Shown in pieces: positions 6,691 to 15,161 of a stretch of DNA of 33,621 bases; the first letter of the stretch is position 1; every line of letters begins with the position of its first letter. The position numbers and the translations under genes are program-made. The DNA comes from an uncultured Eubacterium sp. (lineage in GTDB: Bacteria > Bacillota_A > Clostridia > Lachnospirales > Lachnospiraceae): NCBI GenBank assembly GCA_948759685.1, contig CAQBGY010000007.1, forward strand, positions 1 to 33,621, read 5' to 3'. Below the pieces are notes generated by a model. It was not told the origin of the DNA. It saw only the letters and a program-made list of their open reading frames with translations, and ran no database searches.

Positions 6691-9336
6691 TTAATGTGCC
6701 TCATCCCAGTTATTTCCTATCTCTACTTCCACTTCAAGCGGAACATGAAGTTCTGCAGCAGAAGACATTTCTGTTTTTAAAATTTCAGTGACAATCTCCA
6801 CTTCTTCTTTCTTTGCCTCAATTAAAAGCTCATCATGAATCTGTAAAACAATACGGGATTCCAGATTCTTTTCCTTTAATGTTCTTGCAACACCAATCAT
6901 GGCAATCTTTATAATATCAGCAGCTGTTCCCTGAATCGGTGCATTCATCGCCACACGTTCACCAAACTGTCTCTGCATAAAATTAGATACATTGATTTCT
7001 GGAATCGGACGTCTTCTTCCAAATAGCGTCACGGAATATCCTTTTTCCTTGGCACTTTTCACTGAATTATCCAAATAAGCCTTAATTCCCGGATAACTTT
7101 CAAAATAATTATTAATATATTTTTCAGCTTCCTTTTTACTGATGGATAAATCCTGACTCAAACCAAACGAACTGATGCCATAAACGATACCAAAATTTAC
7201 AGCTTTTGCATTGCTTCTTTGTGTTTTTGTCACCTCGTCAATCGGCACACCAAAAACCAGAGATGCTGTCGCTGTATGAATATCCTTGGAATCTTTATAT
7301 GCTTCTATTAAATTTTTATCATCCGACATATGTGCCAGTATCCGCAGTTCAATCTGTGAATAATCTGCATCCACAAAAACACAGCCTTCTTTTGGAATAA
7401 ACACCTTTCTAAGCTGTCTGCCTATCTCTGTACGGATAGGGATATTCTGCAGATTTGGTTCTGTACTGCTGATTCGTCCGGTAGCAGTAATTGTCTGGTT
7501 GAATTTTCCATAAATTCTGCTGTCCTCTTTAATATATGCCGCAAGACCTTCCGCATATGTGGATTTTAGTTTTGTCAGCTGTCTATATTCTAAAACATCC
7601 CTGACAAAGGGATAATCCGGTTCTAGTTTTTCTAAGACTGATGCTGATGTAGAATATCCTGTTTTCGTTTTCTTACCTCCGGGCAGTCCCATCTCACCAA
7701 ACAAAATCTCTCCTAACTGTTTCGGTGAATTAATATTAAATTCATGTCCTGCACTTTTATATATGTTCTTTTCTAATTCCTGAATCTTAACAGATAAACT
7801 TTCTCCATATTCTTTTAATGCTTCTCCATCTACCTGAACACCACACTGCTCCATTTCATACAAAGCGTACATTAACGGTTTTTCAATCTGATAATAGACA
7901 TCCGTCATTTCCATTTCTTCTAATTTTTTATAAATTTCCTTATGAGTTTTATAAAAAATGTATGCATTGTAACAGGCATATTTCATTGCATTTTCTATAA
8001 TATCAACAGATGGTGTTTCTCCCTTTTTCGTTTTCGGAAAGATTTCTTCATAAGTTGGAATATTTTCACCTAAATAATCTCTGGCAAGGTCATCATAATC
8101 ATATGAATGACCTGTAGGGTTAATTAAATATGCCATCAGTCCCAAATCTTCTAACTTAACATATTCTGTTTCTGAATCAACAGCCTGAAAGAAATCATTA
8201 TTATCTTTTACATTTACAGTATAAACACTGGCATTCTTTGCCAAAGTACATATTTTATTTCTCAAATAACTCTCTGTCACAAAACCTTCTATCGGAATAT
8301 AATAAATTTCTTTCTCATCATAACAGATTCCGACACCATGAACTTCTTTGTCCCTAAAAATAAATAGTCCTATCGTATAATCATTGTCTGCAAGTGTCTC
8401 AAAGAGTTCTTCTACTTCTGTAAAGTCAGAAACCAACTTAAAATTATCCTCAATATCATTCGATGCTGAAACATTGGAAAACCGGGAAATCATGCTTTTT
8501 AATTCCAGTTTTTTTACCATATCCAGCGCTGTTTCCGTGTATATATCCCCTATAGCACACTCTTTCGGCTGTACTTCTACCGGTGAATCAATATTAATCG
8601 TGGCAAGCGTTTTACTCATCTGTGCCATATCATAATGTTCCAAAAAAGCATTTCTATTTCGCGTATTTGTTATCTCTTCTGCATGTTCATAAGCATTTTC
8701 AATGGAACCAAACTCAGAGATAATGGCAGTTGCCCCTTTCTCTCCAATTCCCGGAACACCCGGGATATTGTCTGAAGAATCTCCCATTAAAGCTTTTACA
8801 TCAATAAATTCAATTGGTGTTACTTTATATAACTCTTTTACCTGTTCTGCATTATATCTTTCAACTGTCGTCTGACCTTTTTTTGTCTTTGGAATGCAAA
8901 TCGTAATATTCTCTGAAGCAAGCTGTAATAAATCTCTGTCTCCTGAATATACACATACAGAAAATCCATCTTTTTCACCACGTTTTGACATCGTTCCAAT
9001 GATATCGTCTGCTTCAAATCCGGGAAGTTCCATGATAGTAATATTCATATTATTAAGAAGTTCTTTGATTAAAGGGACCTGCTCTCTTAATTCCGGCTGC
9101 ATTGGTTTTCTGGTTCCTTTATACTCTTTAAACATTTCATGTCTGAATGTAGGATGATGAACATCAAAAGCAACAGCCATATGTGTTGGCTGTTCATCAT
9201 CCATAAATTTGAACATCATATTTAAGAAACCAAACACAGCATTTGTATGAATTCCTTCTGCATTCGCAAACAAAGGGACTCCATAATAAGCTCTGTTCAA
9301 TATACTATGACCATCTATTAATAATAACTTTTCCAT
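6691..9336 (-). CDS. polA: DNA polymerase I with an inactive 3'-5' exonuclease domain
   Basis: This 881-residue protein has the three-part layout of family A polymerases. The N-terminal 5' nuclease (about 1-290) has LLIDGHSILNRAYYG and MGDSSDNIPGVPGIGEKGA. The C-terminal polymerase (about 480-881) has motif A DADYSQIELR, motif B KAVNFGIVYGISSFG and motif C QIHDEL. The middle domain (about 300-470) lacks the acidic metal ligands of a proofreading exonuclease: the usual DTET position reads GLFIF and the final YxxxD motif reads YACYNAYIF. Such loss is normal in many Gram-positive PolA proteins. The role is lagging-strand processing and gap filling. It starts 15 bases after the ZAS-domain gene. 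Confidence 0.96.
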   Translation of the reverse strand: MEKLLLIDGHSILNRAYYGVPLFANAEGIHTNAVFGFLNMMFKFMDDEQPTHMAVAFDVHHPTFRHEMFKEYKGTRKPMQPELREQVPLIKELLNNMNITIMELPGFEADDIIGTMSKRGEKDGFSVCVYSGDRDLLQLASENITICIPKTKKGQTTVERYNAEQVKELYKVTPIEFIDVKALMGDSSDNIPGVPGIGEKGATAIISEFGSIENAYEHAEEITNTRNRNAFLEHYDMAQMSKTLATINIDSPVEVQPKECAIGDIYTETALDMVKKLELKSMISRFSNVSASNDIEDNFKLVSDFTEVEELFETLADNDYTIGLFIFRDKEVHGVGICYDEKEIYYIPIEGFVTESYLRNKICTLAKNASVYTVNVKDNNDFFQAVDSETEYVKLEDLGLMAYLINPTGHSYDYDDLARDYLGENIPTYEEIFPKTKKGETPSVDIIENAMKYACYNAYIFYKTHKEIYKKLEEMEMTDVYYQIEKPLMYALYEMEQCGVQVDGEALKEYGESLSVKIQELEKNIYKSAGHEFNINSPKQLGEILFGEMGLPGGKKTKTGYSTSASVLEKLEPDYPFVRDVLEYRQLTKLKSTYAEGLAAYIKEDSRIYGKFNQTITATGRISSTEPNLQNIPIRTEIGRQLRKVFIPKEGCVFVDADYSQIELRILAHMSDDKNLIEAYKDSKDIHTATASLVFGVPIDEVTKTQRSNAKAVNFGIVYGISSFGLSQDLSISKKEAEKYINNYFESYPGIKAYLDNSVKSAKEKGYSVTLFGRRRPIPEINVSNFMQRQFGERVAMNAPIQGTAADIIKIAMIGVARTLKEKNLESRIVLQIHDELLIEAKKEEVEIVTEILKTEMSSAAELHVPLEVEVEIGNNWDEAH

Positions 9337-9351
9337 GATACTTCCTCTTTT

Positions 9352-9696
9352 TTATATATTTATTGCACCAACATAAACAGCAAGACCGATTAGAACCAGT
9401 CCAAGACCTGCCACGGCAATTCTACCAATCCTACCCAGACGCTTTTCTTTTTCAAAATATTCATTGTAATATTCAATAATATATTTTAATTCATCCTCTG
9501 CGGACATTGGCTCATCGCTTTCTACCGGCGGTTCGATATCCCCTAATCCCCGATGAATCTTATAATATAATTCCAGTTCTTCCCTGCACTCATTACACTC
9601 TTTTGCGTGAGACAAAAACTCTTCTAAATCCTCTGAATATTCTATTTTATCAAAAATAAAATCTCTGATATTTTTTTGAAATACTTCACACTTCAT
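9352..9696 (-). CDS. membrane protein with an anti-sigma-factor-type zinc domain (ZAS/zf-HC2)
   Basis: I place the start at the ATG at 9696 because AGGAG (9704-9708) lies seven bases before it; the in-frame ATG at 9741 has no ribosome binding site. The 114-residue product has C3, H30, C34 and C37 (C-X26-H-X3-C-X2-C), the spacing of the zinc-binding anti-sigma domain, and a C-terminal membrane helix (about 92-113). Such proteins normally hold an ECF sigma factor at the membrane, but no sigma gene is adjacent. Instead it leads polA and coaE behind the promoter at 9790-9818. It could regulate an unlinked sigma factor or only share the fold. The domain call is good; the function is unknown. Confidence 0.75.
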   Translation of the reverse strand: MKCEVFQKNIRDFIFDKIEYSEDLEEFLSHAKECNECREELELYYKIHRGLGDIEPPVESDEPMSAEDELKYIIEYYNEYFEKEKRLGRIGRIAVAGLGLVLIGLAVYVGAINI

Positions 9697-9789
9697 AATT
9701 TGTCTCCTAAAATATAAGTCAAATATTTTCGTTTCACACATAATTCAATGTAAATTCCGGTATCTCTGACACTTTTATCCAACTATTTT

Positions 9790-9818
9790 ATTATACATTT
9801 TATCAGAAACAGTTACAA
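9790..9818 (-). promoter_or_regulatory. sigma-A promoter for the ZAS gene-polA-coaE operon
   Basis: TTGTAA (9813-9818) and TATAAT (9790-9795) are separated by 17 bases. The -35 box abuts the copA stop codon (9819-9821). The predicted leader to the ATG at 9696 is roughly 85 bases. Confidence 0.6.
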
Positions 9819-12044
9819 TTATTTTTTACTTTTTATCTTTATCATATTCAGTCTTAAAGCATTCACTACAACACAAAAACTGGACAGACTCATGGCAAAT
9901 GCCCCAAACATCGGACTTAAACGGATTCCAAATATCGGATACCAAACACCAGCCGCAAGAGGAATTCCAATAACATTATAAATAAATGCCCAGAATAAAT
10001 TTTCATGAATGTTTCGGAGAACCATTTTGCTTAGTTTCACAGCTTTTGGTACATCTGAAAGGTTATTTTTTACCAACACAATATCTGCCGCATCAATCGC
10101 AATATCCGTTCCTGCTCCAATAGCCATTCCCACATCTGCCCTTGTCAATGCCGGTGCATCATTAATTCCATCCCCTACCATAATCGTTATTCCGTCTAAT
10201 GACTGCTCTTTTACAACTTTCTCTTTAATGTCCGGTAATACATTTGCAACCACATTCTCTATTCCTACTTTATCTGCAATCGCTTTCGCAGTTGTTTTAT
10301 TATCACCTGTAAGCATTGTCACATGAATTTCCATGTTCTTTAAATCTTCTATGGCAGAAGCACTATCAGATTTTAACGCATCAGACACAGCGATAATTCC
10401 ACATAATGTTTCATTATATTCAAAATACATTGGTGTTTTCCCTTCATTAGAAAGTTTATTTGCTATATTTCTATACTGTTCCTCTACTTTACAAAACTCC
10501 TGTATATACTCAATATTTCCTGCTACAGCCACATTTTCATTGATTGTTCCATATAACCCATTTCCTGTCTTAGATAAAAATCCGGATACTTCCTTTCTGT
10601 TTATGTTTTTTTCTTTACAATAATAAACAATTGCTTTTGCCAAAGGATGTTCACTATTATTTTCCAGACTGTATGCCAGTTCCAATAACTTTACACTGTC
10701 CCAGCCATTTGCTGCAATCACATCTGTAACTTCCGGTTTTCCTGTAGTAATCGTTCCGGTTTTATCTAAAATAATATTTTTTGCTTTCCCTGCGTTTTCT
10801 AAGGCTGTAGCATTTTTAAATAAAATACCATTTTTTGCCCCAATACCATTTCCAACCATGATTGCCACTGGCGTTGCAAGACCTAATGCACATGGACAAC
10901 TGATTACCAGAACAGAAACTGCATAAGTAAGGGCTGTTCCTAAATCAGCACCTGCAAGTACCCATATAATAAATGTAAAAACTGCAATGCACAAAACAAC
11001 CGGAACAAAAATGCCTGCCACTTTGTCTGCAGCTTTTGCAATAGGCGCTTTAGATGCGGAAGCATCACTGACTAATTGAATAATCTTTGCTAATGTTGTA
11101 TCACTTCCTACCCGCACAGCTTTGCAGACCAGCACACCTGACTGGTTTATTGTTCCTGAGGATACTTTTGCTCCCTCTGCCTTATCCACCGGGATACTCT
11201 CTCCTGTAAGAGAAGACTCGTCAACTGCACTTTCTCCTCTGATTACTACACCGTCTGCGGGAATATTCTCACCCGGTTTCACAATAAAGTGCATATCCAC
11301 CTTCAAGTTTGATAAACTAATTTCCTTCTCTATTTCATTTCCGTGTTCATCTTTTTCTAAAATTCTGGCTCTGGATGGTGTCAGTTTCATTAATCCATTG
11401 AGTGCACTCGTTGTCTTTCCTTTCGAATATACTTCTAATGTCTTCCCAACAGTTATTAAAGAAACAATCATAGCTGCAGATTCAAAATAAAAATCCTGCA
11501 TCTCATTTGTATGATTTATCACCATAACAATCAGTATAACCGTACTATATATGAAAGAGGCTCCCGCACCTAATGCTACAAGAGTATCCATATTGGGGGC
11601 ATTGTTTATTACACCTTTTGCTCCACTCACAAAGAATTTTTTGTTAATTACCAAAATAATTAGCGTAATCATCATCTGTATAAAACCCTGTAAAATATGG
11701 TTATGTCCGATAAATTCCGGAAGCCACCAGCCCCACATCATATGTCCCATGGATATATACATTAATGGAACAAGCAGAATAACAGAAAAAAACAATCTTT
11801 TTTTCATCTGTTTTATCTCATCATCCCCACTATTCTCAACACTGCTTTCTTTTTGTATTTTTGCTCCATATCCGGCTTTTACAACAGCATCTATAATTTC
11901 TTTTTCTGTTGCTGCACCTTCCACATGCATAGAGTTTGTCAAAAGATTTACACTGACTATATCTGTTCCCTGCAATTCTTTTACAGCCTTTTCAACACGT
12001 GCACTGCAGGCAGCACAACTCATTCCTTTAATATTAAAATCCAT
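9819..12044 (-). CDS. copA: copper-exporting P1B-type ATPase
   Basis: A 741-residue Cu(I) transporting ATPase. One heavy-metal-associated domain is at the N-terminus (GMSCAAC, metal cysteines C10 and C13). Then come membrane helices, the actuator loop with TGES, the membrane CPC motif in SCPCALGLATP, the phosphorylation site DKTGTIT, the SEHP nucleotide-binding motif, and TGD plus GDGINDAPAL hinge motifs. The last two helices carry YN (FIYNVIGIP) and MSLSS, which mark Cu(I)-selective members (P1B-1). It acts in the plasma membrane to pump copper out of the cytosol. It has its own promoter at 12071-12098. No copper regulator or chaperone gene is nearby. An AGGAGG site precedes the ATG. Confidence 0.95.
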   Translation of the reverse strand: MDFNIKGMSCAACSARVEKAVKELQGTDIVSVNLLTNSMHVEGAATEKEIIDAVVKAGYGAKIQKESSVENSGDDEIKQMKKRLFFSVILLVPLMYISMGHMMWGWWLPEFIGHNHILQGFIQMMITLIILVINKKFFVSGAKGVINNAPNMDTLVALGAGASFIYSTVILIVMVINHTNEMQDFYFESAAMIVSLITVGKTLEVYSKGKTTSALNGLMKLTPSRARILEKDEHGNEIEKEISLSNLKVDMHFIVKPGENIPADGVVIRGESAVDESSLTGESIPVDKAEGAKVSSGTINQSGVLVCKAVRVGSDTTLAKIIQLVSDASASKAPIAKAADKVAGIFVPVVLCIAVFTFIIWVLAGADLGTALTYAVSVLVISCPCALGLATPVAIMVGNGIGAKNGILFKNATALENAGKAKNIILDKTGTITTGKPEVTDVIAANGWDSVKLLELAYSLENNSEHPLAKAIVYYCKEKNINRKEVSGFLSKTGNGLYGTINENVAVAGNIEYIQEFCKVEEQYRNIANKLSNEGKTPMYFEYNETLCGIIAVSDALKSDSASAIEDLKNMEIHVTMLTGDNKTTAKAIADKVGIENVVANVLPDIKEKVVKEQSLDGITIMVGDGINDAPALTRADVGMAIGAGTDIAIDAADIVLVKNNLSDVPKAVKLSKMVLRNIHENLFWAFIYNVIGIPLAAGVWYPIFGIRLSPMFGAFAMSLSSFCVVVNALRLNMIKIKSKK

Positions 12045-12070
12045 CCTGTCTCCTCCTGATATTATCTATT

Positions 12071-12098
12071 ATTATACCCTATCATAGTATATTATCAA
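12071..12098 (-). promoter_or_regulatory. sigma-A promoter for copA
   Basis: TTGATA (12093-12098) and a perfect TATAAT (12071-12076) are separated by 16 bases. It is back-to-back with the tRNA-Leu promoter on the other strand, whose -35 box starts at 12106. Confidence 0.6.
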
Positions 12099-12105
12099 CT
12101 TTATA

Positions 12106-12134
12106 TTGACAATTCTCATACAAAGTGATAATAT
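12106..12134 (+). promoter_or_regulatory. sigma-A promoter for tRNA-Leu
   Basis: A perfect TTGACA (12106-12111) and TAATAT (12129-12134) are separated by 17 bases. The -10 box ends 11 bases before the mature tRNA 5' end, so the leader is only a few bases long. Confidence 0.75.
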
Positions 12135-12145
12135 CTTTATTGCTT

Positions 12146-12227
12146 GCGGATGTGGCGGAATGGCAGACGCAGCAGACTCAAAATCTGCCGCCCACAAAGC
12201 GTGCGGGTTCAAGTCCCGCCATCCGCA
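12146..12227 (+). tRNA. tRNA-Leu (anticodon CAA)
   Basis: The 82-base sequence folds as a class II tRNA. The acceptor arms GCGGATG (12146-12152) and CATCCGC (12220-12226) pair fully, with A12227 as discriminator. The anticodon stem GCAGA/TCTGC encloses CTCAAAA, so the anticodon is CAA, reading UUG leucine codons. The T arm is GCGGG-TTCAAGT-CCCGC, and a 14-base variable region fits a leucine tRNA. The next bases are CTA, so the CCA end is not encoded and must be added. It is a single gene with its own promoter and terminator. Confidence 0.95.
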
Positions 12228-12229
12228 CT

Positions 12230-12264
12230 AAAAAAGAATGTAACTTTCTGTTACATTCTTTTTT
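12230..12264. terminator. bidirectional terminator between tRNA-Leu and the zinc-ribbon gene
   Basis: GAATGTAAC (12236-12244) and GTTACATTC (12250-12258) form a perfect 9-bp stem with a 5-base loop, flanked by A-run and T-run on the two sides. It can end tRNA transcription on the plus strand and the gene stopping at 12275 on the minus strand. Confidence 0.85.
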
Positions 12265-12274
12265 ATTTATCATT

Positions 12275-13831
12275 TTAATTCAACTCATAAGAATCTCCAT
12301 TTTTACTTACACTATACACACTTCCCGACTCACAGGATATAGCATATGTCTTACCGGATATACTCATACCATCTTTGTCATCAATCTGGCATTGAATAAT
12401 ATAGTATTCTTTAGCGTCTATTTCAGCTGTTTCTTTATATTCAAAATAACTTACATCTCCATTTTCAAACTCGCCAAAATCATTTTCAAACTCACCGGAA
12501 GATACCAGATAATCTGTTAATTTATTTACAGCCTGATCGTAAGAAATTTTATTCGGTGCGTAATTATATGCTCTTGTTACTACCTGACTACTGATTCCCT
12601 CTTCATTAATTGCCACAAAATAAAACAGACAATTTTCCTTTGGCATAGTAATTGGTTTTGTGTAAACTTTATCTTTTGCTGTTGGTACAGAACCATCTTT
12701 TGTGTAGTAAACTTTACATCCTGCCGGTGCTGTTACAATAATTTTTTCCTCCGACTGATATTCTCCACTCTTTGGTTCCACAGAAGGTGCATCTACTTTC
12801 TTAAACTGCAATATGTATTTAAAAGTACTGTCTTTACTATTTTTTTTATTTTTATCTTCTGAGTACGCCCTAAGAGTATATGTTCCTTCCGTTGCAAGAT
12901 TTATCGGCTCCTTATATTCTTTCTTAGATACACTGTCTATAGGATTTGTGCCATCTAATGTATAATATATTTTTACCTCATCACTTGCACTTAACTTTAT
13001 CTCTATCGGTTTATCATAAGTTCCTTCTGCCACACTTGCTGCAGGTATGGTGCCACCAAAAGCTTTCAATTCTGACTGGATACTGCTTGGTGCATTCGCA
13101 ATCAATCTGTTAATTTCTGAATTCATATCATTATTTTGATATAAAACAATTAATTCCTTATAATAATCAACGTTTTCTTCATCCACATCAATTAACAATT
13201 CTAAATAATGTATTTGTTCCTGCTCATAATTTCCAAGCTTTCCATCCACTTCATACACTTTTTCATAGGCTTTTATTTTCTGTTCTTTCGTAAAAGCATT
13301 TCCCGATGCAAGTATAAATTGGGATTTTGCATACTCATAATTTTTTTCCTGAAAATACTTCTCACCACTCGAAAAATATTTATTAAATTTTTCTGTCATA
13401 ATACTCTTTTTAATTAACAGTGTAGAAGTAACTGCAATAATAAGTAATACAACTGTAATTCCCGCAATCATAAAAAAGTTCTTCTTGGTCAGCTTTTTTT
13501 TATTATATAAATTTTTATGCTCTTCATAAGACTGATCTGTACTTTTATATTTATGTTTTGAAGGAGCAATAAAAGAGTCATCAAAATCGTCGATTTCTTC
13601 CTTCATTCTTCTTACCGGTTCTTTTATATTTTCTTTCTTTAATTCTTCTTTGGCAATTTCACCTGTCTCTTCTTTTCCTGCTTCAATTGTAATTCCCGTA
13701 AAAGTATCCTCATATGCTTTTTCAATCGGTGTAGGTGCAATATCATTCTCAAATGCATTAATTTTTGTACCACACTTCGTACAAAACATTGAATTTTCAT
13801 CACACTCACAACCACAATTTGGACATATCAT
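12275..13831 (-). CDS. zinc-ribbon membrane protein with TPR-like region and two chitobiase C-terminal-like domains
   Basis: A 518-residue protein of mixed architecture. A zinc ribbon is at the N-terminus (C3, C6, C17, C20), then a charged low-complexity stretch, one membrane helix (about 119-140), a TPR-like helical region (about 150-250), and two beta domains of the chitobiase/beta-hexosaminidase C-terminal type (about 268-340 with YYTLDGTNP, about 347-425 with YYTKDGSVPT). The last 90 residues form an unassigned domain. The ribbon would be cytosolic and the rest extracytoplasmic. The pattern suggests a cytosolic sensor or adaptor linked to an outer binding region, but no function is known. 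AGGAGG precedes the ATG. The gene is probably monocistronic. Confidence 0.75.
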   Translation of the reverse strand: MICPNCGCECDENSMFCTKCGTKINAFENDIAPTPIEKAYEDTFTGITIEAGKEETGEIAKEELKKENIKEPVRRMKEEIDDFDDSFIAPSKHKYKSTDQSYEEHKNLYNKKKLTKKNFFMIAGITVVLLIIAVTSTLLIKKSIMTEKFNKYFSSGEKYFQEKNYEYAKSQFILASGNAFTKEQKIKAYEKVYEVDGKLGNYEQEQIHYLELLIDVDEENVDYYKELIVLYQNNDMNSEINRLIANAPSSIQSELKAFGGTIPAASVAEGTYDKPIEIKLSASDEVKIYYTLDGTNPIDSVSKKEYKEPINLATEGTYTLRAYSEDKNKKNSKDSTFKYILQFKKVDAPSVEPKSGEYQSEEKIIVTAPAGCKVYYTKDGSVPTAKDKVYTKPITMPKENCLFYFVAINEEGISSQVVTRAYNYAPNKISYDQAVNKLTDYLVSSGEFENDFGEFENGDVSYFEYKETAEIDAKEYYIIQCQIDDKDGMSISGKTYAISCESGSVYSVSKNGDSYELN

Positions 13832-13911
13832 ATTTTTGCCTCCTGATGCTTCAATAGAAGTTCCTGCACTTCTGTTTAAGATATAACATTTACTGAAATG
13901 AATATACCATA

Positions 13912-14556
13912 TTATTCACTTGGTTTCAATTCAATATCACCTGAATTCTGCCTCTTAGAAAATTTACATCCACAGAAATTCTGTCGATATAACTGATATT
14001 CTCTGGATAACTCTATAGAACGTTTATATCCGTTTTTCTTCTTAAAATCAGAATAGAGATATTTTACTCCATATTTTTCTTCTAAATGTTTTCCAATTTC
14101 ATTTAATTTATCTGCATTTTTTAAAGGACTGATAGATAACGTTGTTGTAAAATAATCATAATGCTTCTCAGCGGCAATCATCGCAGTCTCTGTAAGTCTC
14201 AATTCATAACATTTAAAACATCTGTTTCCACCTTCCCTGCATTGCTCTAAACCTTCCACATGCTTATAAAACTTTTCCGGCTCATACTGTTCAATGATCG
14301 GTGTAACCGGATGTTCAAACTCCATCTCCGAAATCAACCGAACTAATTCTTCTGCCCTGTGCCGATACTCTTCGCCTGTTTCAATATTAGGATTATAGAA
14401 TAAAATATCTATCTTAAAATATTTCGATAAATATTCTAATACATAACTGCTGCATGGAGCACAGCATGCATGAAGCAATAATGTAGGCACTTCCTTCTTT
14501 CTTTCATGATATTCAATTATTTTTTCTAACTCTTTTTGATAATTTATTTTATTCAT
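13912..14556 (-). CDS. queH: epoxyqueuosine reductase QueH (DUF208)
   Basis: A 214-residue protein of the QueH family, which replaces the cobalamin enzyme QueG and reduces epoxyqueuosine to queuosine in tRNA wobble positions. Visible family residues are the adjacent cysteines C31-C32 in HACCAPCS, C106, C113 and C116 in CREGGNRCFKCYELR, the TTTLSISPLKN block, and the C-terminal C195/C197 in FCGCKFS. By family knowledge several of these cysteines bind an iron-sulfur cluster and a second metal. The ribosome binding site AGAGGT lies just before the ATG. A strong hairpin with a T run ends 12 bases upstream of the start, so expression may depend on read-through. Confidence 0.92.
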   Translation of the reverse strand: MNKINYQKELEKIIEYHERKKEVPTLLLHACCAPCSSYVLEYLSKYFKIDILFYNPNIETGEEYRHRAEELVRLISEMEFEHPVTPIIEQYEPEKFYKHVEGLEQCREGGNRCFKCYELRLTETAMIAAEKHYDYFTTTLSISPLKNADKLNEIGKHLEEKYGVKYLYSDFKKKNGYKRSIELSREYQLYRQNFCGCKFSKRQNSGDIELKPSE

Positions 14557-14567
14557 ATTACCTCTAC

Positions 14568-14596
14568 AAAAAAGACAGGAACTTCCTGTCTTTTTT
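14568..14596. terminator. terminator hairpin between the Nudix gene and queH
   Basis: GACAGGA (14574-14580) and TCCTGTC (14584-14590) form a perfect stem with a 3-base loop, flanked by A6 (14568-14573) and T6 (14591-14596). It follows the Nudix stop (14616) and ends only 12 bases before the queH ATG, so it may act as an attenuator for queH as well as a terminator. Confidence 0.8.
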
Positions 14597-14615
14597 CATC
14601 ATAACATTCGTATCT

Positions 14616-15047
14616 TTACTTGTGCTTTTTATTAAGTTCCAGATATTTGTTATAAGCTTTCTCCAGAATTATTTTTTCATTAGGAAATTTAAGCAGATGA
14701 TATGCTTCAATGTACTTGTAATACCCCGAATGATAAAAATATTCTTCGCGCTGTGGTCTACTATAATAACTATCAGAAGCCATTAAAAACCAATGTACTT
14801 CCTTTTCGACAACATCTCCTGGAATACTAAAAGAATACTCGCTTTTCCCCACATACTCATTAATTCTAGCATTAACTCCGGTCTCTTCTTTCACTTCTCT
14901 TAATGCAGTTTCCTGATAGGTTTCTCCCCTTTCTATAGTCCCTTTGGGTAAAACCCATCCCTCATACCTATTACGAAAATTTTTGTATAATAGTAAAATC
15001 TTGCCTCTAAATATAACCACACCGCCACAACTGACCGCTTTATCCAT
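14616..15047 (-). CDS. Nudix hydrolase
   Basis: A 143-residue protein with a perfect Nudix box, G36-X5-E42-X7-R50-E51-V-X-E54-E55-X-G57-V, running from GTIERGETYQETALREVKEETGV. This is the Mg-dependent site that cleaves nucleoside diphosphates linked to another group. The N-terminal SCGGVVIF strand and KGTIERGE turn resemble the AP4A hydrolase/MutT-like branch, but the substrate cannot be read from the sequence. AGGAGG lies before the ATG. Upstream, a TATACT box is present with only a weak -35 region. The product may clear damaged or signalling nucleotides. Confidence 0.88.
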   Translation of the reverse strand: MDKAVSCGGVVIFRGKILLLYKNFRNRYEGWVLPKGTIERGETYQETALREVKEETGVNARINEYVGKSEYSFSIPGDVVEKEVHWFLMASDSYYSRPQREEYFYHSGYYKYIEAYHLLKFPNEKIILEKAYNKYLELNKKHK

Positions 15048-15161
15048 AGCGAATCCTCCTGCTTCTCAAGTGTGTTAATAATAATTGCTTTTAGTATACA
15101 GTAATAACCATGTCAATGCAAGTTTCCTTATAAAGAAAAATTAATAATAGCAGTTCATCCA

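Noticed and set aside
12073..12091. A copper-regulator operator in the copA promoter (TATAC...GTATA arms)
   Set aside because: The arms match over five bases only and fit neither the CopY nor the CsoR site well; no regulator gene is adjacent.
14556..14616. A preQ1 riboswitch before queH
   Set aside because: The gap is about 60 bases and is filled by the terminator hairpin; the aptamer sequence pattern was not seen.
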